Shown here: one piece after another, positions 44,280 to 57,370 of the stretch
Layout of the letters: every line of letters starts with the position of its first letter
Numbering within the stretch: position 1 is the stretch's first letter
Source: an uncultured Mailhella sp.
Lineage (GTDB): Bacteria; Desulfobacterota; Desulfovibrionia; Desulfovibrionales; Desulfovibrionaceae
NCBI RefSeq assembly: GCF_963931295.1
Contig: NZ_OZ007001.1
Location: 3,104,614-3,168,613 of the forward strand
Length of the DNA: 64,000 bases
Direction: 5' to 3'
Program-made: the position numbers and the translations under genes
Notes under the pieces: model-generated
What the model was told of the DNA's origin: nothing
The model's database searches: none
Seen by the model: the letters and a program-made list of their open reading frames with translations, nothing else

Positions 44280-44318
44280 AAAAATATACGGGGGGGGGAT
44301 TTCCCTCGTATATTTTTT
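44280..44318 (+). terminator. Rho-independent terminator with a G9 tract in its stem-loop
   Basis: AAAAATATACG...CGTATATTTTTT with inner GGGG/CCCC-type pairing, 18 bases after the esterase gene. The run of nine G at 44290-44298 is part of this structure. Confidence 0.8.
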
Positions 44319-44581
44319 AATGACCACGTGTCCAACAAGACGAAGTCGATAGCGTACCGGTCAGAGGGGCTTTTGTTTCCTGAGTTTCTGCCCGAGTTGG
44401 TCGGTCGGCGTCAGGCGGCAAAGACGATTCCGCACGAAGACAGCATGACTTGTCTCAGAGTTTGCCTACCTCATTCGGCTGAGCGGTTCGTCGCCTGAGT
44501 GTACGAAAGGGCATAGAACGAAGCTTGCCCGGAGAATCCGCACCCCTTTGAGCGTGACGCCTGCTGAAGTCGGAGAAGAGC
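44319..44581. other. Intergenic stretch between convergent genes
   Basis: Open frames here are short and unsupported; no RNA gene or repeat is recognised. Confidence 0.4.
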
Positions 44582-45472
44582 CTAGTTTCCGCCTTTGAAA
44601 AAAGACATGGCCTGCCGCACGAGATTTGAAGCCTGTCTGGTCAGTCCGCCGTCGGCAGTAAGCGATTCCTTGAGGGCAATACGTTCTTCCAGTGACAGGG
44701 CGTCCATGTGCCTGGCAAGTTCATGACGTTTGCTGTTTTCCATGGATTGAAAGTTTTTGACGAGTTCATCCCTGCGTTTTGCCATGACGGCGACATTGGG
44801 GCGATCCGGCGTCACCACGCGGGGGAGGTTGTAGCGGATGAACTCATCAATCAGAGCGACAGGACTTTGTTCGGCGACGAATGTCAGCTCTTCCGCGTAC
44901 AGGGGAATGACCTCATAAAACGTCACGGCTTCGCCGTTATGGAGACGGCACTGCCCCTCGCGATCGTTCATGCCTATCAGCATGGCGGAGCAAAGCCCGG
45001 TATTGTCGGCAAAAGGAAGGCCCTGCGAAAAACTGAAGGTATGCCCCCAGGAATTGTAGCTTTGTGTCGTTTCAGGCAGGGAAGCAATATTCATCAGCAG
45101 ACGAACGGGCCAGGCGTCCTGCTCTTCGGCAGATTGTACGTTCCAGTCAGCAGGCAGGCGTATCAGATATTCGGCCCGGGGAGGAAGCTCGCTGTCTTTG
45201 GGAACGCTCATGGGGCGAGCCCCGGCACCTATGGTGAGGAGAATGGTTTCTTCTCCTGCAGAAGGGGAGGTCTGAGCGGAAAAGAGTCTGCCGATATGTT
45301 TCCGACTGGGGGATGTGAGGGCCAGGATGTCGAGTGCGCCGCCCGAGGGCAGTTGCGTCTGTCCTATGCCGGAGATGGTTCCGAAATGCTTCTGCACATG
45401 CGCCATGAGAAGGTTGCGATCGGCGTTGTCGTACATGGAAGGCGTCGAGGACGATTTTACCGCGCAGGACAT
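44582..45472 (-). CDS. Suppressor-of-fused (SUFU) domain protein
   Basis: A 296-residue protein whose central part (about 30-215) fits the bacterial SUFU domain: ETILLTIGAGARPMSVP, AEYLIRLPADWNV, DAWPVRLLMNIASLPETTQS, a SWGHTFSF...GLPFADNT block and EAVTFYEVIPLYAEEL. The last 70 residues are helical and charged. Bacterial SUFU proteins are often immunity proteins in polymorphic toxin loci or have unknown roles; no toxin gene is adjacent here. AGGAG 6 bases before the ATG at 45472 sets the start over an upstream in-frame extension. Confidence 0.75.
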   Translation of the reverse strand: MSCAVKSSSTPSMYDNADRNLLMAHVQKHFGTISGIGQTQLPSGGALDILALTSPSRKHIGRLFSAQTSPSAGEETILLTIGAGARPMSVPKDSELPPRAEYLIRLPADWNVQSAEEQDAWPVRLLMNIASLPETTQSYNSWGHTFSFSQGLPFADNTGLCSAMLIGMNDREGQCRLHNGEAVTFYEVIPLYAEELTFVAEQSPVALIDEFIRYNLPRVVTPDRPNVAVMAKRRDELVKNFQSMENSKRHELARHMDALSLEERIALKESLTADGGLTRQASNLVRQAMSFFKGGN

Positions 45473-45628
45473 ACAATGCTCCTGACATGTTCCTCCGAAG
45501 TACGGAGAACATGGAAAAGGTTCAGAAAAATCGGCGTTCACTGGCCGGTTCCGCGGCTTTGCCTGCCGCGGCAAAAAAAGGGGATTCCCGCATTGTGCGG
45601 GAATGTTCTTCATGGATAGCGAAAAGTT

Positions 45629-45666
45629 GAAAAAAAAGATACCCCGTCATCGACGGGGTATCTTTC
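45629..45666 (-). terminator. Terminator of the rubrerythrin gene
   Basis: On the minus strand AAAGATACCCCGTC / GACGGGGTATCTTT followed by T residues, about 80 bases after the rubrerythrin stop. Confidence 0.82.
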
Positions 45667-45744
45667 AAGCAATACTAAAACTTTTCAGACGCTTCAGGAA
45701 AAACTATACGGTGAGGGATCCCGCCCGGAAGCGTCAGAAGCGCA

Positions 45745-46290
45745 TTAGAAGTAGCGCTTCAGCAGACCGGCGAAACCGGCGCCGTGACGTGCTTCGTCCT
45801 TGGCCATTTCATGCACGGTATCGTGGATGGCATCATAGCCCTTGGCCTTGGCCTTGCGGGCGGTTTCCATCTTACCGGCGCAGGCACCGGCTTCAGCTTC
45901 AGCGCGCATCTTCACATTGGTCTTGGTGCAGGGCACGAGCACTTCGCCGAGCAGTTCAGCGAACTTGGCGGCGTGTTCGGCTTCTTCAAAGGCATAGCGC
46001 TTGAAGGCGTCGGCGATTTCAGGATAGCCTTCGCGTTCGGCCTGACGGCTCATGGCAAGATACATGCCCACTTCGGTGCATTCGCCGGTGAAGTTGGCGC
46101 GCAGTTCTTCCATGATGTCGGCGTCTTCAACCTTGCCGTCGCCGACATGGTGTTCGGTCACGAAGCCGGCGTTGCCTTCTTCCGCACGGAACTTGGAGCC
46201 GGGAGCGCCGCACTGGGGGCACACGAAATCTTCAGGAAGGCTTTCAGCTTCAACGGTATAGCCGCAGATGGGGCAAACAAACTTTTTCAT
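45745..46290 (-). CDS. Rubrerythrin with N-terminal rubredoxin domain
   Basis: A 181-residue peroxide-detoxifying protein. Residues 1-35 form a rubredoxin-type centre (CPICGY and CPQCG). The four-helix di-iron domain follows with [35 protein letters not shown] and [13 protein letters not shown]. The rubredoxin domain is at the front, unlike classical rubrerythrins, in which it is at the end. It reduces hydrogen peroxide with electrons from reduced rubredoxin/NADH partners, a standard oxygen defence in strict anaerobes. AGGAG 9 bases before the ATG at 46290. It lies just downstream of the PFOR gene, on the same strand but behind that gene's terminator. Confidence 0.93.
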   Translation of the reverse strand: MKKFVCPICGYTVEAESLPEDFVCPQCGAPGSKFRAEEGNAGFVTEHHVGDGKVEDADIMEELRANFTGECTEVGMYLAMSRQAEREGYPEIADAFKRYAFEEAEHAAKFAELLGEVLVPCTKTNVKMRAEAEAGACAGKMETARKAKAKGYDAIHDTVHEMAKDEARHGAGFAGLLKRYF

Positions 46291-46386
46291 TGTATTATTC
46301 TCCTGATGGATGCCGCAACGATGGAATCGTGCAACGAATTTTGCGGCAAAGGAAAGCAAACGTTTTCTCTAAGCCGCAATGAGAAA

Positions 46387-46413
46387 GGGGCGGAAAGAAA
46401 TTCCTTCCGCCCC
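46387..46413 (-). terminator. Terminator of the PFOR gene
   Basis: GGGGCGGAA / TTCCGCCCC stem followed on the minus strand by TTTCTCATT, 13 bases after the PFOR stop. Confidence 0.75.
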
Positions 46414-46426
46414 GTGCGGAATCAGA

Positions 46427-50077
<3,651 letters not shown>

Positions 50078-50291
50078 AACGGGAGAAAAGTAATACTGTT
50101 TGAGTAAACAATCAACCGTTTTCCCTTTGCCAACATATCAAAAAACTCATTTTTCGTAAAGATGGGGAGCGAAGGGGGCGAAGTAAAAAAGAAGATTATC
50201 ATTTACCGGCGACGGGGAATAGGGGAAGATTCCAGAGACTGCTCTCAGTCGGCGGAAATTTTGGCGCGCCTTGTCGCGCAAGGGGGAAACT

Positions 50292-50729
50292 ATGGACTAC
50301 AGCGATTCCGTGGACCGGCTCAACCGAATTCTGGTTCGGGCGCATCGCATCATTCAGCACGAGCTGCTCAGGCAGGGGGTGGACGATCTGGTGCCGTCGC
50401 ACGGCGCCGTGCTGGAATATTTGAGCCAGGCAGGCATACCGCAGCCGGTCACGGAACTTGTGGTGGCGTTGAAGCGCCCCAAGTCGTCCATCACCAAGGC
50501 GACGGACTGTCTGGAACACGGCGGATACGTGTTCAAGCGTCCCAATCCCGGCGATGGCCGCAGTTACCTTGTGGGACTTACGCCTGCGGGCAGTGAGGCG
50601 CTGGAGCTTTTTCGGGGAGCCTATGCGTCGCTGGAAAAGAAGCTGTTCGCCTCCATTTCGGACGAACGCAGAGAGGAGTGCATGCAGACGCTAGCGGAGA
50701 TGGAAGCCAATCTGGAGCGCTTTCTCTGA
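50292..50729 (+). CDS. MarR-family transcriptional regulator
   Basis: A 145-residue winged-helix regulator. The DNA-binding helix region is PQPVTELVVALKRPKSSITK (about 58-77), followed by the wing (VFKRPNPGDGRSYLVGLT) with the usual D-x-R-s of MarR proteins and a long C-terminal dimerisation helix. It is divergent from the PFOR gene and could be its regulator or sense a small aromatic or redox signal; this is inference. GGGGGAAAC 5 bases before the ATG at 50292 decides the start. Confidence 0.85.
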   Translation: MDYSDSVDRLNRILVRAHRIIQHELLRQGVDDLVPSHGAVLEYLSQAGIPQPVTELVVALKRPKSSITKATDCLEHGGYVFKRPNPGDGRSYLVGLTPAGSEALELFRGAYASLEKKLFASISDERREECMQTLAEMEANLERFL

Positions 50730-51057
50730 GCGTGGCGCAGAACTGAAATTGCGTGAAGATGCAACGTGTGCGGCCGGACGCAGCCTGTCCCCATTTGCCC
50801 ATTAATTAAAGGAATAAGACTTGCGGAGACGATGGAAGAAAGCGGGCCGTGCTTCTGGCATTTTTTATCCGTGGGAATAGCGTCCGACGTAGTGCGTATT
50901 TGTCTGTCGGGCGCTGCCGGAGATCCTCCCGCTCCGTTTTTTCTGCCGAAGCCGTGCATTGATAAAGGCCGCTCGGCTTGTGTTTGTCGAAAAAGCAGCC
51001 GAGAGGTCTTCTTCCTGACGACGCGGCGAGCATGCGCCGGGGCGCTCATAAAAGGAA

Positions 51058-51089
51058 AGCGGGCAGAGATTTGTCTATCTTTGCCCGCT
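51058..51089. terminator. Hairpin in the MarR/agmatinase gap
   Basis: AGCGGGCAGAGAT / ATCTTTGCCCGCT, 13-bp stem with one mismatch, in the 450-base gap between the convergent MarR and agmatinase genes. The rest of the gap shows no gene. Confidence 0.45.
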
Positions 51090-51149
51090 GAAGAATTGTC
51101 GGAAATATTCCGGGGAAAAACAGGTTGGGGGGAAAGGTCCTTGTCTTTT

Positions 51150-51180
51150 GCCAAAAGGAGCCTTTCTCCGCTTTTTTTTA
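51150..51180. terminator. Short hairpin with T8 next to the agmatinase gene
   Basis: On the plus strand GGAG-CCTTT-CTCC-GC-TTTTTTTT. A weaker T-run (TTTT) follows on the minus strand. It could stop plus-strand transcripts entering agmatinase or serve as that gene's own terminator. Confidence 0.45.
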
Positions 51181-52059
51181 TTACTGAGCGTCGTTGTTTC
51201 TTGCCGCGAGTCCCATGAGGGCGTAGGTCAGACTTGCAGCCGCAAAGTCCGAGACGATGTGTCCTTCGCGCGGGGCGAGTTCCACCACGTCGAAGCCCAG
51301 AACGCGCCGTCCCTGCATGGCCCTGGCTGCAAGGTCGAGCGCCATGTACCAGTCGAGACCGCCGGGCACAGGAGTTCCGGTTTCGGGCATGATGGAAGGA
51401 TCAAGACCGTCCACGTCAAAGGTGATGAAGATGTTGCGGGGAAAATCTTCGGGAATGAGATTGCCCGGAATGCCGTGACGGCACAGATACGGGGCGTCCC
51501 AGCTGAGGACGCCGTATTCCTTTCTGGCTTCCAGCTCTTCGCGGCAGTAGATGCGGTTGCCGAGCTGCACAAGCGGCAGGTCAAGATCCTTGACGGCCCG
51601 GCGCATCACGCTGGCGTGGCTCCACTTGCTGCCTTCGTAGCTGTCGCGCAGATCGGCGTGGGCGTCGAACTGAATCACGCCGAAGCGGCCGTAGCGCTCC
51701 TTGAGCGCCGCCATTTCCCCGTAGGTGAGGGAATGCTCTCCGCCGAGCACCACTGGCATGGCTCCGGCGTCGAGCGCGGCCAGCACGGCCTTCCTGACGT
51801 TTTCCATCACCTGTTCCGGCGCGCCTGAGCAATCGACGGGGCGCTGCGTAAAAATGCCTTTTTCTCCCGGATAGCTTGTGCCGTCGTAGAGTTCGAGCTG
51901 ATCGGAGGCGTCAAGAATAGCTTCCGGGCCGTTCGCCGTGCCTCCGGCATAGCTGACCGTGGCCTCGTAGGGCACGGGAATGACGTGAAAGCGCGCCTGA
52001 TCGGCGGGACGGGGCGGCACTTCCGAGGAAAGAAAACGGTTCTCGTATTCGTTCAGCAT
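51181..52059 (-). CDS. speB: Agmatinase / ureohydrolase family enzyme
   Basis: A 292-residue ureohydrolase with the complete binuclear manganese site: GGEHSLTYG (about 107), FDAHADLRDSYEG followed by KWSHAS (about 130-150), and FDVDGLDPSIMPETGTPVPGG (about 215-235). The best guess is agmatine to putrescine and urea, as the loop after the second motif fits agmatinases better than arginases. Only a weak AGAGA lies before the ATG. It is followed upstream on the same strand, 88 bases away, by the RND pump, with no obvious functional link. Confidence 0.88.
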   Translation of the reverse strand: MLNEYENRFLSSEVPPRPADQARFHVIPVPYEATVSYAGGTANGPEAILDASDQLELYDGTSYPGEKGIFTQRPVDCSGAPEQVMENVRKAVLAALDAGAMPVVLGGEHSLTYGEMAALKERYGRFGVIQFDAHADLRDSYEGSKWSHASVMRRAVKDLDLPLVQLGNRIYCREELEARKEYGVLSWDAPYLCRHGIPGNLIPEDFPRNIFITFDVDGLDPSIMPETGTPVPGGLDWYMALDLAARAMQGRRVLGFDVVELAPREGHIVSDFAAASLTYALMGLAARNNDAQ

Positions 52060-52147
52060 GTAATTTCTCTGATGATTAGTCTGTGTTGCGCATGCGGAAG
52101 CCGGGCTTCCGTACCTTGTCCGAGGGCTCCGCAGAATGCGGAAAACG

Positions 52148-55100
52148 TTATTGCGCCTGACCGGAAGAGGCGTCGGCCTGAGACGGTTCGGCGAGACTCT
52201 TGCGGAAGATGCGGCGCATGTTTCTGCTCACCCATTTGCCGAAGTTGTCGAGATAGACGTAGTACACCGGCGTGATGTAGAGCGTGACGAGCTGGGAGAA
52301 GATCAGGCCGCCGGAAACGCAGATGCCGATGGGCTGACGGGCTTCCGCGCCCGTGGCGCCGATGCCGAACGCCAGCGGCAGCGCGCCCATGACGGCGGCA
52401 AGCGTGGTCATGAGGATGGGACGGAAGCGGATGAGGCAGCCCTGAATGATGGCGTCTTCCGTGTCCAGACTTCCGCTGCGTTCGGCCGCAAGGGCGAAGT
52501 CGAGCACCATGATGGCGTTTTTCTTGACGATGCCGATGAGCATGATGATGCCCACGAAGGCGGTCATATTCAGTTCTGAATTGAAGAGCCACAGACTGAA
52601 CAGCGCGCCGAACGCCGCGGACGGCAGACCGGAAAGAATGGTGATGGGGTGAATGAAGCTTTCGTACAGAATGCCGAGCACGATGTAGATGAGCAGCAGC
52701 GCCACAACGATGATGAGTATCATGTCGTGAACGGAATCCTGAAAATCCTGGGCCGTGCCGGTGAGGCTGCCGGTAACCGAGGCGGGCAGGATGTCGCGGG
52801 CGGCGTTTTCCACGTCGGCCATGGCTTCGCCCATGGCGTAGCCGCTGGCCACGTTGAAGGAAATGCTCACGGCGGGGAACTGTCCTCTGTGGTTCACGGA
52901 AAGAGGTCCGGCCTCGAACTGCCGGGTGACCAGGGTTTCCAGCGGCACGAGCTTGCCCTTGCCGGAACGCAGATAGATGCTTTCCAGAATGCTTGCGCTG
53001 TCCTGAAGGTCGCGGGCGACTTCCATTTTCACGGTGTAGTCGCTGACGTCCGTGTAGATGGTGGAGATTTCGCGCGTGCCGAAGGCGGAGTAGAGCGAGT
53101 TCTCTATCTGCGAGAGAGTGATTCCCAGCATGGTGGCCTTGTCTCTGTCCACGATGAGCCGGATGGACGGGTTCATGAGCTGCAGATCGGAGCCTACGTC
53201 GCGCACGCTTTTCACGTGATGCAGAGCTTCTTCCACGTCGCGGGCGGCGGCGTAGAGTTCGGCGGTGTTGCTGCCCACGAGCGTGTAGGTGTAGATGCCG
53301 GTCGTGCTGCCGCCGGCGCCCTGCATGTTGGCGTTGCGCAGCGAGACCATGAGCGTGGGATTGTTGTCCAGCGCCTTTCTGAGCCGGTCGATGACGACGT
53401 TGATGTTGTCGCGTTCGGAAATGGGCTTCAGGCGGATCATGATGTTGGCGGTGTTGGTGTCGGCTCTCGTGCCGCCGCCGATGGTGGTGGTGAAGCTGCG
53501 CACGGCCGGATCGGCGGAGATGATCGGATGCAGTTCTTCCACGGCCTTGGTCAGTGCCTCGAAGGAAATGGATTCCTCGGCGCGGGCGTAGAGTCGTATG
53601 CGACCGCCGTCGATGGCCGGAAAGTAGCCCGTGGGCACCAGCGTGGAGAGCCACCATGTGGCCGCGATGAGCAGCAGCGAACCGACGAAGGTGATGAAGC
53701 GGTGACGCATCACGCAGTGAAGACTGCGCGAGTACAGTGAGAGCAGGGCGACGAAGCCGCGCTCCATGGCGGCCTTGATGCCGGAATGCTTCAGATGCAC
53801 GGACTGATCGGTGAGAAACAGCGCGCTCATCATGGGCGTGAGGCTGATGGAGATGAAGAAGGAAATGGAAATGGCGATGATGATGACGGCCGCAAATTCA
53901 AAGAACATGCGGCCTGCCGTTCCGGGCAGGAAGAGCAGCGGAATGAACACCGCGCCGAGGGAAATGGTCATGGAAAGAATGGTGAAGCCGATTTCTCCCG
54001 CGCCGTCCATGGCGGCGTTGAAGGGCGACTTGCCCATTTCCCGGTGTCGTATGATGTTTTCCAGCATGACGATGGCGTCGTCCACCACGAAGCCCACCAC
54101 CAGAATGAGGGCCATGAGCGACATGTTGTCGAGGCTGAAACCTGCGGCAAACATGAGCGGGAACGTGGCCACCACGGAAAGCGGCAGGGCAAGGCTCGGG
54201 ATGATGGTGGCCATGCCGTCGCGCAGGAAAATGTAGATGACGAGCACCACCAGCAGAATGGTGAGCAGAAGCGTGAGTTCCACTTCCGTCACGGACTCCT
54301 TGATGGGAATGGAGGTATCTTCCACCACGGCCATGTCGATGGAGGGCGGAAGCGTGTTTTCGATGTCGGCGAGCAGGTCGAGGATGTCGCTCACGATCTG
54401 CACGGTGTTGCCGCCCGGCTGCTTGGTCACCTGAACGATGACGCCGGGATTGCCGCTGATGAAGCTGGCCTGGTTTGTTTCTTCCACGCCTTCTTCCACG
54501 TCGGCGACGTCGCTCAGACGCACGGGAGCGCCGTTGCGCCATGCGACGACGATTTTGGCGAAGTCTTCGGCCTTGATCAGCGAGCCGTTGTCCTTGATGT
54601 TGCGTATGCGGTCCGAGCCTTCCAGCTTGCCGGTGGGAAGGGTGACGTTGGCGGCGTCGATGCCGTTGCGGATTTCTTCCGCGCTGACGTCGCGAGCCTG
54701 CATGAGGTCGGGCCGAAGATTGACGCGCACCGCGTAGCGCTTGGCGCCGCGCACGTCGGATTTCGACACGCCGGCCACCATGGAGAGACGCTGGGAGACG
54801 TAGTTTTCCGCATAGTCCGTCAGCTGCTGCCGCGTGATGGTGTTGGAGGTGAGCGCAATCTGGATGACGGGCAGGGAATCGGGGTCCAGCTTCATGAAGC
54901 GGGGCATCTGCGTCATGGTGTCCGGCATGCGCGAATAGGCGATGGAAATGGCCGACTGCACGTCCAGAGCCGCGCCGTCGATGTCGCGGTCAAGCTCGAA
55001 CTCCACCCGCACCATGGTTCGACCGAGCTTGTTGGTGGAGGTCATGTTCTTGATGCTGGCAATGGTGGAGAGCTGTTTTTCCAGCGGCTTAGCCACGGAG

Positions 55101-55282
55101 GTGGCCATTGTCTCGGGCGACGCGCCGCTCAGCGTGGCGGAAACAATGATGACCGGATAGTCGATGTTGGGGTTCTCGCTCAGCGGAAGGCGCAGATAGC
55201 TCATCCAGCCGAAGACGAGTATGCCCATCATCAGCAGCGTGGTGGCGACGGGGCGCTTGATGAACGTAGTGGAAATGTTCAT
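52148..55282 (-). CDS. RND-family multidrug efflux pump (HAE1/AcrB-like)
   Basis: A 1044-residue inner-membrane transporter of full AcrB-like length. The first membrane helix is near 10-25, then LRLPLSENPNIDYPVIIVSA. Porter domains come before residue 340 and again near 560-860. The proton-relay Asp pair lies in VLVVGFVVDDAIVMLENI, and the partner Lys in GIVKKNAIMVLDFAL. FLPGTAGRMFFEFA is typical of TM helix 5/6 regions. It takes drugs or other amphiphiles from the periplasm and membrane and passes them to an outer-membrane channel; no channel gene is in the window. It overlaps the adaptor gene by four bases (ATGA), so they are coupled. Confidence 0.94.
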   Translation of the reverse strand: MNISTTFIKRPVATTLLMMGILVFGWMSYLRLPLSENPNIDYPVIIVSATLSGASPETMATSVAKPLEKQLSTIASIKNMTSTNKLGRTMVRVEFELDRDIDGAALDVQSAISIAYSRMPDTMTQMPRFMKLDPDSLPVIQIALTSNTITRQQLTDYAENYVSQRLSMVAGVSKSDVRGAKRYAVRVNLRPDLMQARDVSAEEIRNGIDAANVTLPTGKLEGSDRIRNIKDNGSLIKAEDFAKIVVAWRNGAPVRLSDVADVEEGVEETNQASFISGNPGVIVQVTKQPGGNTVQIVSDILDLLADIENTLPPSIDMAVVEDTSIPIKESVTEVELTLLLTILLVVLVIYIFLRDGMATIIPSLALPLSVVATFPLMFAAGFSLDNMSLMALILVVGFVVDDAIVMLENIIRHREMGKSPFNAAMDGAGEIGFTILSMTISLGAVFIPLLFLPGTAGRMFFEFAAVIIIAISISFFISISLTPMMSALFLTDQSVHLKHSGIKAAMERGFVALLSLYSRSLHCVMRHRFITFVGSLLLIAATWWLSTLVPTGYFPAIDGGRIRLYARAEESISFEALTKAVEELHPIISADPAVRSFTTTIGGGTRADTNTANIMIRLKPISERDNINVVIDRLRKALDNNPTLMVSLRNANMQGAGGSTTGIYTYTLVGSNTAELYAAARDVEEALHHVKSVRDVGSDLQLMNPSIRLIVDRDKATMLGITLSQIENSLYSAFGTREISTIYTDVSDYTVKMEVARDLQDSASILESIYLRSGKGKLVPLETLVTRQFEAGPLSVNHRGQFPAVSISFNVASGYAMGEAMADVENAARDILPASVTGSLTGTAQDFQDSVHDMILIIVVALLLIYIVLGILYESFIHPITILSGLPSAAFGALFSLWLFNSELNMTAFVGIIMLIGIVKKNAIMVLDFALAAERSGSLDTEDAIIQGCLIRFRPILMTTLAAVMGALPLAFGIGATGAEARQPIGICVSGGLIFSQLVTLYITPVYYVYLDNFGKWVSRNMRRIFRKSLAEPSQADASSGQAQ

Positions 55283-56397
55283 TGCTGCGCTCCCCCGGCG
55301 GCGGTGATTTTTCTGTCTTCCTGCAGGCGCACGGGCATGCCGTCCTTCAGGCGCACGTGGCCTTCAAGCACGACCTGCTCGCCGCTGGCGAGTCCCTTGG
55401 AAATGACGGTGATGCCGTCGTTTTCCACGTCGGTGCTCACAAGGCGCACGCGGGCGATGCGGTCGTCGCCCACCACATAGACGAAGGGGCCGTCCGGGCC
55501 GAGCATCACGGCGCGGCTCGGCACGGTGACGGCGTTCTTTCTCGTGTCGAGCTGTATCTTCACGCGGAGAAATTCCCCGGGCCACAGTTCGGTGCCTTCG
55601 TTGAGAAAGCGCGCCTTCAGCGGCACGGTGCCGGTGTCGGCATCCACGTTGCCCACGAAGATCACGTCGCCGACAAGGGGCTTGCCTTCCTTGGAATCGG
55701 CCGACACCTGCAGGCCCGATTTCTCCCGGACGTTGCGGCGTATGAGGGGAAGATGCTTTTCCGGCACGCTGAAGGTGATTTCCGCGGGCTGAAAGGCGTC
55801 CACAACCACAAGGAGCGTCTGCGCCGTGACGACGTTGCCTCTGTCCACTCGCACGTCGCTTGCGCGGCCGTCCATGGGCGCGCGTATTTCGCAGTAGGAG
55901 AGATCAAGCTCGGCCTTTTCCAGAGCGGCCGCATCTTCGCGCACGTCGGCCTGCGCGCTGACCATGGTCACGCGCGCGGCATCTGTTTCCGCAGCGCTGG
56001 AGAAGCCGCCCTTCTTCATTTTGAGAGCGCGGGAGTAGTCGTCCTGAGCCTTGGCAAGCTTGGCCTTGTCGCTTTCAAGTCTGGCCTGCGCCTGATGCAG
56101 CGCTATCTGATAGGGTTCCTTTTCAATGACGAAAAGAAGCTGTCCCTTCTTTACCATTTCGCCGTCGTTCACGAGAACCTGCTGCAGTTCTCCGCTGGTG
56201 CGCGAAACGATGTTCACCGATGCGGAAGGCTCCACGGTGCCGACGGCCTCAAGCATGTAGGGAACGTCTCTTGTTCCGGAGGCGACGAGCGTGACCAGCG
56301 CGGTGCGGACGGCGCGGGGCTGCGTTTTTTCGGATTCGCCGGAGCAGCCGATCAGCAGCGCGGCGCAGACAAAACACAGAAAAATTCGAGCGGACAT
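55279..56397 (-). CDS. RND efflux membrane-fusion protein (lipoprotein)
   Basis: A 372-residue periplasmic adaptor. The signal sequence ends in a lipobox (CAALLIGC, Cys near residue 18), giving an N-terminal lipid anchor. Then follow the lipoyl-like half (EAVGTVEPSASVNIVSRTSGELQQ), an alpha-helical hairpin (about 95-160) and the matching half (SYCEIRAPMDGRASDVRVDRG), then a beta barrel. It links the pump to an outer-membrane channel. GGGAG 6 bases before the ATG at 56397 sets the start; a 21-codon upstream extension is not supported. Confidence 0.92.
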   Translation of the reverse strand: MSARIFLCFVCAALLIGCSGESEKTQPRAVRTALVTLVASGTRDVPYMLEAVGTVEPSASVNIVSRTSGELQQVLVNDGEMVKKGQLLFVIEKEPYQIALHQAQARLESDKAKLAKAQDDYSRALKMKKGGFSSAAETDAARVTMVSAQADVREDAAALEKAELDLSYCEIRAPMDGRASDVRVDRGNVVTAQTLLVVVDAFQPAEITFSVPEKHLPLIRRNVREKSGLQVSADSKEGKPLVGDVIFVGNVDADTGTVPLKARFLNEGTELWPGEFLRVKIQLDTRKNAVTVPSRAVMLGPDGPFVYVVGDDRIARVRLVSTDVENDGITVISKGLASGEQVVLEGHVRLKDGMPVRLQEDRKITAAGGAQQ

Positions 56398-56520
56398 GGA
56401 GACTCCCGGGGGATGTTGACTTATTTTGTCATAGTACGAAGAGAAAAAATTTGCTGTCAAGGAAAGGACGGAAAAGATTTTCTTTCAAAAGATTGCAGAG
56501 CGCTGCATAAAAGAAGAGAG

Positions 56521-56548
56521 CCGTTTTCATGGGTTCATGAAAGCGGCC
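56521..56548 (-). terminator. Terminator of the TrmJ-like gene
   Basis: GCCGCTTTCATG-AACC-CATGAAAACGGC on the minus strand, followed by TCTCTTCTTTT, just past the methyltransferase stop and before the efflux genes. Confidence 0.72.
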
Positions 56549-56563
56549 CTTCTGAAGATGGCG

Positions 56564-57352
56564 TCAGGATTTGTCGTCGGAGCGTTCGCTGACAAGATGC
56601 TCCATCTGGCGGCAGATGCCCATGAAGATGTCCATTTCATGGCGACGCAGATCGGCCCTGTCGAAGAAGCGGGCAAGCGGCAGGAAAAAGTGCTCGGGAT
56701 TGTCCCTCGGAATGGTGCCGATGTCCATGAGGGCGTTCTTCAGCGTGCGGAAGAGAAAATCCCGTTCCTCGGACGTGACGCGGCGGGACAGATTCGGATG
56801 GGCGTCGATTCTGGCGGCGTCGGGCAGGGCGAGGAAGCATTCATAGATCATGAGCAGCACGGCCTGCGCAAGGTTCAGGGAGGAGGCGTCCGGCGCGGTG
56901 GGAATGGTGACCAGGCGTCCGCAGTTTTCCAGATCTTCGTTGCTGAGTCCGCGATCCTCCGGGCCGAACATGATGGCGACGTCTTCGCCGAGGACGAGAC
57001 GTTCCGCAATTTCCGCCGCGGCCTGACGGGGCGTGATGAGCTGCTGTCTGGCTCCGCCCGTGCGTGCGGTGGTGCCGACAACCAGCGTGCAGGGAGCCAC
57101 GGCCTCCTGTACCGAATTCGTAACCGTGATGGAGTCGAGCAGCGGCTTGCCCTGACTTGTGGCCGTAGGCAGAGCTTTTTCATAAATCCAGCGGCGGGGT
57201 TCGGCGAGATACAGGGGCGCGTGGCCGAAGTTGGCCGAGGCGCGCGCGGCCATGCCTATGTTTTCGGGAAAGTTGGTGCGGACCAGCACCAGACGCAGAT
57301 GCCGCATCATAGCGGCGATTTCGGAAGCGTTTTTCATATCATCATCGGGCAA
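56564..57352 (-). CDS. SPOUT-class RNA 2'-O-methyltransferase (TrmJ-like)
   Basis: A protein of about 258-263 residues of the TrmH/TrmJ family. It opens LRLVLVRTNFPENIGMAARA. The knotted SAM site is spread over LYLAEPRR, TLVVGTTARTGG, DVAIMFGPEDRGLSNEDLE and VTIPTAPDASSLNLAQAV, the last carrying the conserved S-S-L-N-L-A-Q-A-V. TrmJ methylates the ribose at tRNA position 32; the extra C-terminal 90 residues fit that subgroup. The start is either a TTG at 57352 with GGAG 7 bases upstream or the ATG at 57337 without a good site. It is probably cotranscribed with the DUF456 and DUF1786 genes upstream (gaps of 18 bases or less). Confidence 0.88.
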   Translation of the reverse strand: MPDDDMKNASEIAAMMRHLRLVLVRTNFPENIGMAARASANFGHAPLYLAEPRRWIYEKALPTATSQGKPLLDSITVTNSVQEAVAPCTLVVGTTARTGGARQQLITPRQAAAEIAERLVLGEDVAIMFGPEDRGLSNEDLENCGRLVTIPTAPDASSLNLAQAVLLMIYECFLALPDAARIDAHPNLSRRVTSEERDFLFRTLKNALMDIGTIPRDNPEHFFLPLARFFDRADLRRHEMDIFMGICRQMEHLVSERSDDKS

Positions 57353-57370
57353 AGCCCGCTCCGTAGGTTG

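Noticed and set aside
44290..44298. G9 tract as a phase-variation site
   Set aside because: It lies in the stem-loop of a terminator after the esterase gene, where length changes would not affect a reading frame.
52649..55480. Long plus-strand frames opposite the RND pump
   Set aside because: Shadows of a GC-rich gene; no start signals and low-complexity composition.
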